DNA of 47,700 bases, from assembly GCA_003282145.1 (NCBI GenBank), contig QBZZ01000017.1, positions 1-47,700 on the forward strand, in the 5' to 3' direction. A program made the position numbers and the translations under genes. This stretch comes from SAR116 cluster bacterium AG-337-N21. GTDB lineage: Bacteria > Pseudomonadota > Alphaproteobacteria > Puniceispirillales > Marisalimonadaceae. Below, one piece after another: positions 1 to 8,301 of this stretch. Positions within the stretch are counted from its first letter, which is position 1. Each line of letters begins with the position of its first letter. Below the pieces are notes generated by a model. The model saw only the letters and a program-made list of their open reading frames with translations. It had not been told where the DNA came from and made no database searches.

Positions 1-441
1 ATTTGGTTGCCAGGAGGTTATCCAGAACTTTATTGCAAAGAACTTTCAGAAGCAAATTTAACTAGAGAATCTCTTATAAAGATGTCAAAAATTAAAAAGA
101 TACACGGTGAATGTGGTGGTTATATGAGTTTAGGAAAAGCTCTAATTAATAAAAATGGTGATACTTTTAAAATGTTTGGCTTACTTGGTCTGATCACTTC
201 ATATGAAAAAAGAAAATTACATTTAGGTTATCGGCTCGCTAAAATAAAAAATAACCTAAATCATTATAGTAAATTTAAAACAATTAGAGGGCATGAGTTT
301 CACTACTCTTCTATAATTAGTCAACCAGATGAAGAACTTTACCAAGTTTTTGATGCTAATAATAATAAAGTTAGTGAAACAGGTTCTATAAAAGACAATG
401 TAACTGGAACGTTTTTTCATGCAATCTCTGGAGTGGAATAA
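1..441 (+). CDS. cobB: Cobyrinate/hydrogenobyrinate a,c-diamide synthase, C-terminal part (cut by window edge)
   Basis: The frame is open from base 1 (IWLPGGYPEL...), so this is the 3' end of a gene that begins outside the window. What remains is the class-I glutamine amidotransferase half of CobB: the LPGGYPEL segment and HGECGGYM, whose Cys is the expected nucleophile, and a late GHEFHYS His segment. The family uses ATP and glutamine to amidate the a and c side chains of the corrin ring. The N-terminal ATP-binding half is missing only because of the window edge. The stop overlaps the cobA start by one base (TAATG), which implies translational coupling. CobQ shares this amidotransferase fold, but a full cobQ lies at 5885-7330, so CobB fits better. 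Confidence 0.9.
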   Translation: MWLPGGYPELYCKELSEANLTRESLIKMSKIKKIHGECGGYMSLGKALINKNGDTFKMFGLLGLITSYEKRKLHLGYRLAKIKNNLNHYSKFKTIRGHEFHYSSIISQPDEELYQVFDANNNKVSETGSIKDNVTGTFFHAISGVE

Positions 442-1187
442 TGAAGAGTTTTGTTAGTTTTGTAGGGTCTGGTCCAGGTGATCCAGAATTATTGACCTTA
501 AAAGCAATCAATAGACTAAAAAATGCTGATGTGGTTCTATATGATGATTTGTCTTCAGGCAAAATTTTAAATTATGCAAACGAAAAAGCAGATCTAATAA
601 GTGTAGGAAAAAGAGCTGGTTTATCCTCACCAAAACAAAGCGAGGTAAGCAGATTATTAATTGACTATACGAAAACAAAATTAAAAATAGTAAGGCTTAA
701 GTCAGGTGATTGTGGACTTTTTGGAAGGTTAGAAGAAGAAATTATTGAATTAACAAAAAAGAATATTCCCTATGAAATAATACCTGGTGTATCCTCAGCT
801 ATGGCTGCGTCAGCGTCAGCAGGTATTCCTCTTACAAGAAGAATGTTGTCTAGAAGAGTGCAATTTATTACAGGGCATGACATTAAAGGCAAACTACCAG
901 AAGACCTAAACATGGAAGCTCTGACTGATCCTAAGTCAACCACAGTTGTTTTTATGGGAAGTCGAACCTTTGTAGATTTAGCCAAACAATTAATCAAAGC
1001 AGGTCTTTCTAAAAAAACTTTAACAATTTATGCTGAAGCTGTTTCCACACCTAAAGAAAAAAAAATGCAAACGAGTATTGAATCATTAATAATTTTTCTT
1101 GAAAAGAAGAAAACTGTTTCGCAATTACCAGTAATTATAATATATGGTCAACTAATGGAAATTTCAGATTTAGAAAAAAATTTTTAA
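441..1187 (+). CDS. cobA: Uroporphyrinogen-III C-methyltransferase (SUMT)
   Basis: 248 residues, the usual size for a stand-alone SUMT. It transfers methyl groups from SAM to C2 and C7 of uroporphyrinogen III to make precorrin-2, the entry to cobalamin and siroheme. The tetrapyrrole methylase fold is clear: VGSGPGDPELLTLKA near the N-terminus, ADVVLYDDL around residue 30, RLKSGDCGLFGRLEEEI around 84-100, and PGVSSAMAASASAGIPLT near 115-132. No CysG-type dehydrogenase/ferrochelatase domain is fused. The ATG overlaps the cobB stop by one base, and cobF starts one base after this stop, so cobB-cobA-cobF are probably one transcript. Confidence 0.95.
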   Translation: MKSFVSFVGSGPGDPELLTLKAINRLKNADVVLYDDLSSGKILNYANEKADLISVGKRAGLSSPKQSEVSRLLIDYTKTKLKIVRLKSGDCGLFGRLEEEIIELTKKNIPYEIIPGVSSAMAASASAGIPLTRRMLSRRVQFITGHDIKGKLPEDLNMEALTDPKSTTVVFMGSRTFVDLAKQLIKAGLSKKTLTIYAEAVSTPKEKKMQTSIESLIIFLEKKKTVSQLPVIIIYGQLMEISDLEKNF

Positions 1188-1188
1188 T

Positions 1189-1932
1189 ATGAAAATTTTT
1201 TTAATCGGTATTGGAACTGGAAACTTAAATCATCTAACTTTAGAAGCTGTTAATACTCTAAATAATGTTGATCTGATACTTATTCCTAAAAAGAACTCCG
1301 AAACCTTAGATCTCTTAAATATAAGATTGGAAATTTGCAAAGCATTAATTACTAATACAAAATATAATATAATTGAATTTGGACTTCCTCTAAGAGACAC
1401 TAAAAAAGAATATTCTTTATCAGTAAAACAATGGCATTCTGAAGTTGCAGCAGTATGGAAAAAAACAATAGTGAGTTTTAAAGGTAAGAAAGATAAAGTT
1501 GGATTATTAATATGGGGAGATCCAAGTTTGTATGACAGTTCAATTAAAATAGCAGAAACAATCATAAACAAATATAATATCAATGTAATACCAGGAATTA
1601 CCTCTATTCAAGCTTTAATGGCTGCACATAAAATTAATATGAATAAAATAGGAAAACCATTTTTTGTTACAACAGGAAGATTTTTAAAACAAGAAGGACT
1701 ATTTTTTAATAAGGATAGATCATTTGTAATGCTTGATGGTGAATGTTCCTTTCAATATATAAATACTAAAATGTATTATATGTGGTGGGGAGCCTACTTG
1801 GGGATGAATAAAGAAATCATTTTTAAGGGGCATTTAGATGAAATTTATCAAGACGTTATTTCAAACAGAAAAATAGCAAAATTAAAATATGGTTGGATTA
1901 TGGATACTTATCTACTTCAAAAAAAAGATTAA
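1189..1932 (+). CDS. cobF: Precorrin-6A synthase (deacetylating)
   Basis: 247 residues, tetrapyrrole methylase family. The N-terminus MKIFLIGIGTGNLNHLTLEAV and the WGDPSLYDSSIKIAETI segment around residues 107-123 resemble CobF more than other precorrin methylases. CobF adds the C1 methyl to precorrin-5 with loss of the acetyl group, a step specific to the oxygen-dependent (aerobic) corrin pathway, so its presence is the best local marker of route. It starts one base after cobA and ends convergently with cobS: the stops lie within the last four bases of each other, leaving no room for a terminator between the two transcripts. Confidence 0.88.
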   Translation: MKIFLIGIGTGNLNHLTLEAVNTLNNVDLILIPKKNSETLDLLNIRLEICKALITNTKYNIIEFGLPLRDTKKEYSLSVKQWHSEVAAVWKKTIVSFKGKKDKVGLLIWGDPSLYDSSIKIAETIINKYNINVIPGITSIQALMAAHKINMNKIGKPFFVTTGRFLKQEGLFFNKDRSFVMLDGECSFQYINTKMYYMWWGAYLGMNKEIIFKGHLDEIYQDVISNRKIAKLKYGWIMDTYLLQKKD

Positions 1933-2663
1933 GATAAGTATATAAAAACAAACCACCCCACTGTCTCAGTTAACTGTTGGCTTGCTCCGCAAATGTCTCC
2001 TGTTTGTCCACCAATATTTTTCCATGAAATATACCCTACAACCAATAAAGTGAAGGTCATAAAAATTATTATATATAATCCTAAAATATTGCTTAGTGAT
2101 AAAATTATAAGTGTAATCAAACAACCAATTATCAAGGATTTACTGTTAGAAACTTTTGCATCAAAACCTAAACCATTTTTCCTAACAGGAGGTAAATAAA
2201 ATAGAATAAATAGCATTCCAAGCCTACTTATGGCTGCAATGGAAATAAAAGACAGGAATGAAGAAAAATTGATATCAAACTCACTTAATATAAAAACTCG
2301 TAAAGAAAAAATAATTATTAATGAAAGCGTCCCATAAGTACCGATATTACTATCTCTCATAATAGATAATTTTGTTTTTTTATTTTTGCCTCCAAAAATT
2401 CCGTCACAACTGTCAGCCAAACCATCTTCATGCATTCCACCTGTTATTAGAATACTTATCAAAAGTGCTATAATTGCTGAGATGAATAAAGATACATCAA
2501 GGTATAAAGCAAGATAAAAGGATAAGTAAGTAATAGAACCTATTATCATTCCACAAATTGGAAAGGCCCAGCAAGCGTTACTAATTGAAGGGATAGGATC
2601 CTGTAACCTACCAAATGGTAACCTAGATAAAAAAGAAATACAGAGCTGAAACTCTGCTATCAT
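1929..2663 (-). CDS. cobS: Adenosylcobinamide-GDP ribazoletransferase (cobalamin synthase)
   Basis: Integral membrane protein of 244 residues from the chosen ATG (MIAEFQLCISFLSRLPFGRL). It joins alpha-ribazole(-phosphate) to adenosylcobinamide-GDP, the last assembly step, at the inner membrane. The FLSRLPFG N-terminus and the acidic MHEDGLADSCDGIFGG segment typical of CobS/CobV are present, with several hydrophobic spans after it. The frame could be opened up to 2720, but that would run 45 bases into cobT. The ATG at 2663 lies 10 bases after the cobT stop and gives the usual family N-terminus, so I prefer it. Called cobV in Pseudomonas denitrificans nomenclature. Confidence 0.92.
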   Translation of the reverse strand: MIAEFQLCISFLSRLPFGRLQDPIPSISNACWAFPICGMIIGSITYLSFYLALYLDVSLFISAIIALLISILITGGMHEDGLADSCDGIFGGKNKKTKLSIMRDSNIGTYGTLSLIIIFSLRVFILSEFDINFSSFLSFISIAAISRLGMLFILFYLPPVRKNGLGFDAKVSNSKSLIIGCLITLIILSLSNILGLYIIIFMTFTLLVVGYISWKNIGGQTGDICGASQQLTETVGWFVFIYLS

Positions 2664-2673
2664 TTTTTTTAAA

Positions 2674-3684
2674 CTATTTAGAATTAGACACTCCTGCACT
2701 TTTAAAGCTAGCCATGCCATTATGACAAACGAGAGCAGAACGTACGATATTTAATGCTATCATGGCGCCAGATCCTTCTCCTAAATGCATGTTTAGGTTT
2801 AAAAGTGGAGATTTATTCATAGATTTAAGTAAAAGTTCATGACCTTTTTCCATGCTACAATGACCAAAGATACAATGATCTAGTGAAGAATTATCCAATA
2901 AAAATAATGGAGCAGCAGATGCAGAACAGATGAAACCATCCATAATGACTGGTATTTTTAACATTCTTGCTGCAAGTGTTGCACCAAAAATTGCAGCCTG
3001 TTCTCTTCCTCCTAAAGACATCAAAATTTTAAGAGGTTCTCTTTTTTTGTTAACCTTTAAAGATTTTCTTATTACGGATATTTTTTTTGATAATTTATTA
3101 TCATTATTTGCAGTGCCCCTTCCAACCCATTTTTTAATACTTCCCCCAAAGCAAGCTGAGGATATTGCTGACGCTATTGTAGAATTACCTATTCCCATTT
3201 CTCCTAAAACAATTAAATCTGATTTTTTACTAACTGCTTTAATCCCTTTGTTTATAGAAACTAATAATTCTGTTTCATTCATTGTGGGACCAAAGTAAAT
3301 ATCATTTGTAGGATTATCTAGATCTATAGGAATTACTTGTAAATTAACAGAAGAATGAGTACAGAGTTGGTTAATCGCGGCACCTCCATTCTTAAAATTC
3401 AATACCATCTCACTAGTTACTGACTGCGGATATGAATTTACGCCCTGATTACATACTCCATGATTCCCAGCAAAAATTAATGTCTGTATCCTTTTAAGTG
3501 ATGGTTTTATATTATTTTGCCATCCACAAAAAAAAATAGACAGATCTTCTAAAATTCCAAGAGAACCTTGAGGTTTAGTTAATTGGTTTTGATATTCTTT
3601 TGCCTTTTTAATAATTTCTTGATTTGGCTTAGGTAACTGCTCAATCAATAAATAAATTTCTGATAAACATTTAAGTTTTTGCAT
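2674..3684 (-). CDS. cobT: Nicotinate-nucleotide--dimethylbenzimidazole phosphoribosyltransferase
   Basis: 336 residues, close to the usual CobT length. It makes alpha-ribazole-5'-phosphate from nicotinate mononucleotide and dimethylbenzimidazole. Recognisable segments are LTKPQGSLGILEDL (about residue 35), IFAGNHGV (about 70), GEMGIGNSTIASA (about 160) and HLGEGSGAMIAL near the C-terminus, which includes the Glu used as catalytic base in the family. It sits between cobU and cobS in one minus-strand run, so the three nucleotide-loop genes are together. It starts with ATG nine bases after the cobU stop. Confidence 0.95.
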   Translation of the reverse strand: MQKLKCLSEIYLLIEQLPKPNQEIIKKAKEYQNQLTKPQGSLGILEDLSIFFCGWQNNIKPSLKRIQTLIFAGNHGVCNQGVNSYPQSVTSEMVLNFKNGGAAINQLCTHSSVNLQVIPIDLDNPTNDIYFGPTMNETELLVSINKGIKAVSKKSDLIVLGEMGIGNSTIASAISSACFGGSIKKWVGRGTANNDNKLSKKISVIRKSLKVNKKREPLKILMSLGGREQAAIFGATLAARMLKIPVIMDGFICSASAAPLFLLDNSSLDHCIFGHCSMEKGHELLLKSMNKSPLLNLNMHLGEGSGAMIALNIVRSALVCHNGMASFKSAGVSNSK

Positions 3685-3693
3685 ATCTTTAAT

Positions 3694-4203
3694 CTAACCT
3701 TTAATCTTTAAAGAAACTCCTGAAACTACTAATAAAACAGTATCAACATTTTTGGCAATTATACTATTTGTTTCACCAACGATATCAGAAAATTGTCTAG
3801 CAAGCTTATTTTCTGGAATTATTCCTGAACCTACTTCATTTGTAACTATAATAATTGGTTGTTTCTGTTTAACCAAACATTTAACTAATTTTGAAACTTC
3901 AGATTTCCAATCAATTTTTTCAAATATTAAATTGTTTAACCACATAGTTAAACAATCAACTAACCTTGGTCCTAAATGATCTGTTTTTTTTATTACATCA
4001 ACTAAATCTGTATAAGCTTCATATTCAATCCACAAATTCTTTCTTCTATTTTTATGTTTTGAGATTCTTTGGGCCATTTCATCGTCAAATATTTTAGCGG
4101 TAGCTATATATACTGGTTTATTTTTATAGGTAAGAATTAGATTTTCGGCTACTACACTTTTCCCTGACCTTGTCCCTCCTGTAATCAGTATTTTACTATT
4201 CAT
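3694..4203 (-). CDS. cobU: Adenosylcobinamide kinase / adenosylcobinamide-phosphate guanylyltransferase
   Basis: 169 residues, standard for this bifunctional enzyme (cobP in P. denitrificans). A P-loop GGTRSGKS lies at residues 8-15, followed by YIATAKIFDDEMAQRISKH, where the family carries the His that is guanylylated, and VDCLTMWLNN around residues 82-92. It phosphorylates adenosylcobinamide and then attaches GMP. It is the first gene of the minus-strand cobU-cobT-cobS run. The run is transcribed away from the epimerase-like gene, so the roughly 90-bp AT-rich gap after 4203 should hold divergent promoters. I saw no cobalamin riboswitch there. Confidence 0.95.
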   Translation of the reverse strand: MNSKILITGGTRSGKSVVAENLILTYKNKPVYIATAKIFDDEMAQRISKHKNRRKNLWIEYEAYTDLVDVIKKTDHLGPRLVDCLTMWLNNLIFEKIDWKSEVSKLVKCLVKQKQPIIIVTNEVGSGIIPENKLARQFSDIVGETNSIIAKNVDTVLLVVSGVSLKIKG

Positions 4204-4295
4204 TAAACATCCATTTTAAGTTACAATGAGTTTATTTTGATTTATAATGATTTAAGTTTAAATGTTAATAATTATTTCAATTTATGGTTTATTAA

Positions 4296-5144
4296 ATTAA
4301 AAATTCAAATAAAAAAATTATAATTTTTGGAAATGGTTTTTCAGGTTCTGTTATATCAGAAATGGCATTAAAATATAGTTCAAATATATTTCTAATTTCT
4401 AGACTTATAAATAGTATAAAAAATGAAAAAATTAATTTATTAAATTTTAATGACTTTGATGCAGTTTCAAAAGAATTAAATAATTCAATTATTATTTCAA
4501 CTGCTCCTCCGGACGAGCAAGGTAATGATCCTATACTTTTAAAATATGGTAATGTATTTAAATCAATTAATAGTTTCTTTGGTTATATTTCATCTACCTC
4601 AGTGTATGGAGAAGGATTTTTTTTTGAGGAACCTAGCCCAATACCTAATTCTAAAAGAGGTAAAATAAGAATTCTTATTGAGAACAAATGGTTAAGTGTT
4701 AGCAAAGATGTTAAAGTTTTTAGATCAGGTGGAATTTATGGACAAAGCAGACACCCGATGATCAAATTTTTAAATGGAAAAGTTGAAGTTGTTACTAAAC
4801 CTAATCATTATCCAAATAGAATACATGTAAAGGATTTGTCTAGTATTATTCTAGAATCTTTGATTACTAATATCCCTGCAAAATTTATAAATATAACAGA
4901 CCAGAATTCTATATCTTCATATGAAGCCGTAAAATTTGTAACTGAAACTCTAAACTTATCAAAACCTATTGAAATTAATTATGAAGTGGCAAAAATGTCT
5001 GATATGGCAAGGTTATTTTTTAAAAGCTCTAAAATTATTAGAAGTAGTGTAATTAAAGACCAGTTAAAATATAAATATTTATATCCAGATTATAAAAAAG
5101 CGTTACTTGAATTAACTAAAGAATTGATTGAAAATCAAAATTAG
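4296..5144 (+). CDS. NAD(P)-binding SDR/epimerase-like protein with a non-standard start
   Basis: Starting at the first ATG (4362) gives 260 residues but removes the dinucleotide-binding loop. In the same frame, the codons upstream from 4296 read IKNSNKKIIIFGNGFSGSVI, an ideal Rossmann beta strand plus GxGxxG-like turn, and then run into ATG 4362. A TAA at 4293-4295 closes the frame, and no ATG, GTG or TTG lies between, so translation must begin at an ATT/ATA codon (4296 or 4317-4323) or the gene carries a frameshift. The body has SSTSVYGE (extended-SDR Ser/Tyr region) and RSGGIYG, as in YeeZ-like epimerases. Substrate unknown. Its place between cobU and cobO suggests, but does not show, a cobalamin-related role. 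Confidence 0.7.
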   Translation: MKNSNKKIIIFGNGFSGSVISEMALKYSSNIFLISRLINSIKNEKINLLNFNDFDAVSKELNNSIIISTAPPDEQGNDPILLKYGNVFKSINSFFGYISSTSVYGEGFFFEEPSPIPNSKRGKIRILIENKWLSVSKDVKVFRSGGIYGQSRHPMIKFLNGKVEVVTKPNHYPNRIHVKDLSSIILESLITNIPAKFINITDQNSISSYEAVKFVTETLNLSKPIEINYEVAKMSDMARLFFKSSKIIRSSVIKDQLKYKYLYPDYKKALLELTKELIENQN

Positions 5145-5248
5145 AATTTGATTAAACATAGCTAAATAAGTAGATATTTTATATATGATATTAAAACTAA
5201 AATAAAAATAAATTAGTTATCATATAAAATTACTATAGAGGAAAATTT

Positions 5249-5875
5249 GTGAATATCAAAGAAAATGAATTAGATAAAAATTTTAACCATAAAAAGAAAA
5301 TGGTAAAAATTAAACAAGCTCGTGATAAACTAATGAAAAATAAGAATCAAGAGAAAGGCCTTATTATTGTTCACACTGGTTTAGGTAAAGGTAAATCATC
5401 TTCAGCATTTGGAATGATAATGAGATGTATAGCGCACAAAATGCCATGTGCTGTAGTTCAGTTTATCAAAGGCACATGGAAAACGGGTGAAAAAGATTTT
5501 TTAATTAAAAAGTTTAGCAAAGAATGTAATTTTTTTGTTTCTGGTGATGGTTTTACTTGGGATACACAAGATAGAGAAAAAGATATTAATTCTGCTAAAA
5601 TAGGTTGGGACAAAGCAAAAGAATATATTTTAAATCAAAAAATACGTTTTGTATTATTGGACGAAATTAATATTGCATTGAGATATAAATATTTAGATAT
5701 TGATGATGTGACAACATTTCTATTGAAATCTAAACCTTTTATGACACATGTTGTATTAACAGGAAGAAATGCTGACACAAAATTAATTGAAATATCTGAT
5801 TTAGTTACTGAAATGAATTTAATTAAGCATCCTTTTAAAAAAGGAATTAAAGCGCAGCCAGGGATTGAATTTTAA
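5249..5875 (+). CDS. cobO: Cob(I)yrinic acid a,c-diamide adenosyltransferase
   Basis: 208 residues, CobO/BtuR type. The P-loop GLGKGKSSSAFG is at about residues 45-56 after a Lys-rich N-terminal extension, followed by VVQFIKGTWKTGE and the LLDEINIALRY acidic segment. The family transfers the adenosyl group of ATP to the reduced cobalt. The GTG start has a good Shine-Dalgarno (AGAGGA about 6 bases upstream). cobQ follows after nine bases, so the adenosylation and amidation steps are co-transcribed. The N-terminus (NIKENELDKN...) is somewhat longer than in minimal BtuR proteins but normal for CobO. Confidence 0.95.
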   Translation: MNIKENELDKNFNHKKKMVKIKQARDKLMKNKNQEKGLIIVHTGLGKGKSSSAFGMIMRCIAHKMPCAVVQFIKGTWKTGEKDFLIKKFSKECNFFVSGDGFTWDTQDREKDINSAKIGWDKAKEYILNQKIRFVLLDEINIALRYKYLDIDDVTTFLLKSKPFMTHVVLTGRNADTKLIEISDLVTEMNLIKHPFKKGIKAQPGIEF

Positions 5876-5884
5876 AGGGTAATT

Positions 5885-7330
5885 ATGTCTTCTATTATGT
5901 TTCAGGGTACTGGGTCAAATGTAGGTAAATCTGTATTAGTAGCAGGTCTTTGTAGGGTTGCCAAAAGAAGAGGGATTTTAGTTGCTCCTTTTAAACCTCA
6001 AAATATGTCAAATAATGCAGCAGTTACTATAAACAATGGAGAAATCGGAAGATCTCAAGCGTTTCAAGCTTTCGCTTCTGGGGTTGATCCAATTTCTGAT
6101 ATGAATCCAATTCTTTTAAAACCTGAAAGTGATTCAAAAACTCAAGTAATTGTAAATGGAAGTGTTTATAAAACTATAAACTCATATGAATATTCAAATT
6201 TAAAAAAGCAACTATTAAATCCTGTTTTACAAAGTTTTAACAGACTTAAAAAAAAATATGATTTAATTCTAGTTGAAGGAGCAGGTTCACCAGCTGAAAT
6301 AAATTTGAGAAAAAACGATATTGCCAATATGGGTTTTGCTACCGCGGCAAAAGTTCCGGTTATATTGATTGGGGACATTGAAAGAGGTGGAGTGATAGCG
6401 CAGATTTTAGGAACTAAAATAATACTTCCAAAAAAAGATTTGAACCAAATTGTTGGCTTTGTAGTTAATAAATTTCGGGGAAATTCAGATTTGTTCATAG
6501 ATGGTTACAAATATATACAACAAAATACTGGTTGGAATGGTTTAGGGGTGCTGCCATGGTTTGCAAATCATAGAAACTTTCCTCCTGAAGATTCGTATGA
6601 AATAAAATCTATTCAAAGACCAAAAAGTTTAAAAATAGTTTGCTTATGTTTACCGAGGATAGCTAATTATGACGATTTAGATCCTCTAACCCAAGAAAAA
6701 AATATATCTTTAGTTATGTTAAAGGCAGGGGAAGCAATACCTGGTGATGCTCGCTTGGTTATTATTCCTGGAAGTAAATCTACTATTGAAGATCTTAATT
6801 TTATTAAGTCTCAAAAATGGGATATTGATATAAAAGCTCATTATAATAGAGGAAATTATATTTTAGGAATTTGTGCTGGTTATCAAATGCTTGGTAAATT
6901 AATTGACAACTCATTGGGTAAAGAGGGTAATCCATCTATAGAAAAAGGATTAGATTTGTTAGACGTCAATACTGTTTTGTCTTCAAACAAAACCTTAAAA
7001 AGAATCGTTGCAAATGAATTTAAAACAGGAATATCATTTGAAGGTTATGAAATACACATTGGTCAAACCGAAGGTAATGATTGTAAAAACCCTTTTGCTA
7101 TGGTCAAAGACAAAAAAGATGGCGCAGTAAGCGATGATGGTTTAGTTATGGGAAGCTATCTTCACGGCATGTTCGTAAATAATGAGTTTAGATCAATGTT
7201 TTTAAATAAAATTGGCTTAAAAAGTTCAAATTTGGATTACAAAAAAGAAGTAAACAAATCTTTGGACGATTTTGCGGATCTAATCGAAGATAATATTAAT
7301 GTATCAGAAGTTTTTGATAAGGCTAATTAA
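5885..7330 (+). CDS. cobQ: Cobyric acid synthase (glutamine-hydrolysing)
   Basis: 481 residues, full length. The N-terminal synthetase domain starts with GTGSNVGKSVLVAGLCR (P-loop, residues 8-16) and includes PFKPQNMSNNAA and LVEGAGSPAEINLR. The C-terminal amidotransferase domain has GICAGYQMLG (nucleophile Cys near residue 330) and GSYLHGMF (catalytic His near 427). The enzyme amidates side chains b, d, e and g of adenosylcobyrinate a,c-diamide. An AAAGGG Shine-Dalgarno precedes the ATG, at the very end of cobO. The last four bases overlap the convergent cobC stop. Confidence 0.97.
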   Translation: MSSIMFQGTGSNVGKSVLVAGLCRVAKRRGILVAPFKPQNMSNNAAVTINNGEIGRSQAFQAFASGVDPISDMNPILLKPESDSKTQVIVNGSVYKTINSYEYSNLKKQLLNPVLQSFNRLKKKYDLILVEGAGSPAEINLRKNDIANMGFATAAKVPVILIGDIERGGVIAQILGTKIILPKKDLNQIVGFVVNKFRGNSDLFIDGYKYIQQNTGWNGLGVLPWFANHRNFPPEDSYEIKSIQRPKSLKIVCLCLPRIANYDDLDPLTQEKNISLVMLKAGEAIPGDARLVIIPGSKSTIEDLNFIKSQKWDIDIKAHYNRGNYILGICAGYQMLGKLIDNSLGKEGNPSIEKGLDLLDVNTVLSSNKTLKRIVANEFKTGISFEGYEIHIGQTEGNDCKNPFAMVKDKKDGAVSDDGLVMGSYLHGMFVNNEFRSMFLNKIGLKSSNLDYKKEVNKSLDDFADLIEDNINVSEVFDKAN

Positions 7331-8301
7331 TATAGTTTTTTAAAAATTTCACTTACTTTTTTAAAATCTTTTTTTCGGGGAATGCCTAAACGTATCCATT
7401 TTTTTGAATAAGTAAAACGCCTTGACCAAACTTTAAAATTTGCCAATTTATTTTGGGCATCACTTGCATTAGGTGTTTCGTATAGTCTATATAAATTTGT
7501 CCCCCCCACAAATTTCCAGCGTATTTCTGATGCCAAGCAGTCTAGAAAATAAGATCCTTCCTTAAGGAGGGAAATTGTATTCATAATCCAAACATCATCG
7601 ATTAATGCTTTGCTGGCTACATTTATTGCAACATTAGAAATTGGCCAAGTGCCAACTAAAAATTGAATTTTTTTATCTATTTCTTTGTTGCTTATTAAAA
7701 ATCCAAGTCTTATTCCAGCAAGCCCAAAAAACTTTCCAAATGATCTTAAGATTAATATATTTGTTTGATCATCTAGTTTATGTGAAAGAGATTTTCCAGG
7801 ATATTGATCCATAAAACTTTCGTCTATTATTAAGTACTCTACACTTTTGCTTATTTTTAATAAATCTTCATTAGAATACAATTTTCCATCTGGGTTATTA
7901 GGATTACAAATAATAGCTATTTGACTTTTTTTAAGTTCACTTAAATTTTTAACGTTAATAATTTTTTTTAAACTATTAGAAAATACATTTTGATATTCAT
8001 TATAAGTTGGACTTAAAATCGATACCGTTTTATTAGGAAATAAAAAAGGTAAAATATTAATACCACCTTGCGCTCCAGAAACTGCTCTAACACATGCTTT
8101 TGTTTGAAAATATTTTTTTGCTAGTTTGTTTAAGTTATCTAGATCGTTTTTGTATGGCAAATTTTGTAATTCACGAATGTTAATTAATTTATAAGGGTAA
8201 TGGTTAGGATTAATCCCTGTTGATAAGTCAATCCAATCATCCTTATTACCACCAAATTTTTTGATTGCATTATCTATATCTCCACCATGTTCTCTTATCA
8301 T
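7327..8301 (-). CDS. cobC: PLP-dependent CobC (threonine-phosphate decarboxylase type)
   Basis: 324 residues, class I/II aminotransferase fold. N-terminal EHGGDIDNAIKKFG and WIDLSTGINPNHYP are characteristic of CobC/CobD-type threonine-phosphate decarboxylases. ICNPNNPDGKLY, LIIDESFMD and RSFGKFFGLAGIRLGF (PLP Lys near residue 190) complete the active site. It supplies (R)-1-amino-2-propanol phosphate for the cobamide linker. The neighbouring adenosylcobinamide-phosphate synthase gene overlaps its start by four bases (ATGA). A HisC-type enzyme is less likely given that overlap and the N-terminal signature. Confidence 0.92.
   Translation of the reverse strand: MIREHGGDIDNAIKKFGGNKDDWIDLSTGINPNHYPYKLINIRELQNLPYKNDLDNLNKLAKKYFQTKACVRAVSGAQGGINILPFLFPNKTVSILSPTYNEYQNVFSNSLKKIINVKNLSELKKSQIAIICNPNNPDGKLYSNEDLLKISKSVEYLIIDESFMDQYPGKSLSHKLDDQTNILILRSFGKFFGLAGIRLGFLISNKEIDKKIQFLVGTWPISNVAINVASKALIDDVWIMNTISLLKEGSYFLDCLASEIRWKFVGGTNLYRLYETPNASDAQNKLANFKVWSRRFTYSKKWIRLGIPRKKDFKKVSEIFKKLY

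Noticed and set aside
1929-2720. Long form of cobS starting at 2720
   Set aside because: It would overlap the end of cobT by 47 bases; the ATG at 2663 gives the normal family N-terminus.
5145-5248. Cobalamin riboswitch upstream of cobO
   Set aside because: No B12-box or other conserved elements in this AT-rich 104-bp gap.
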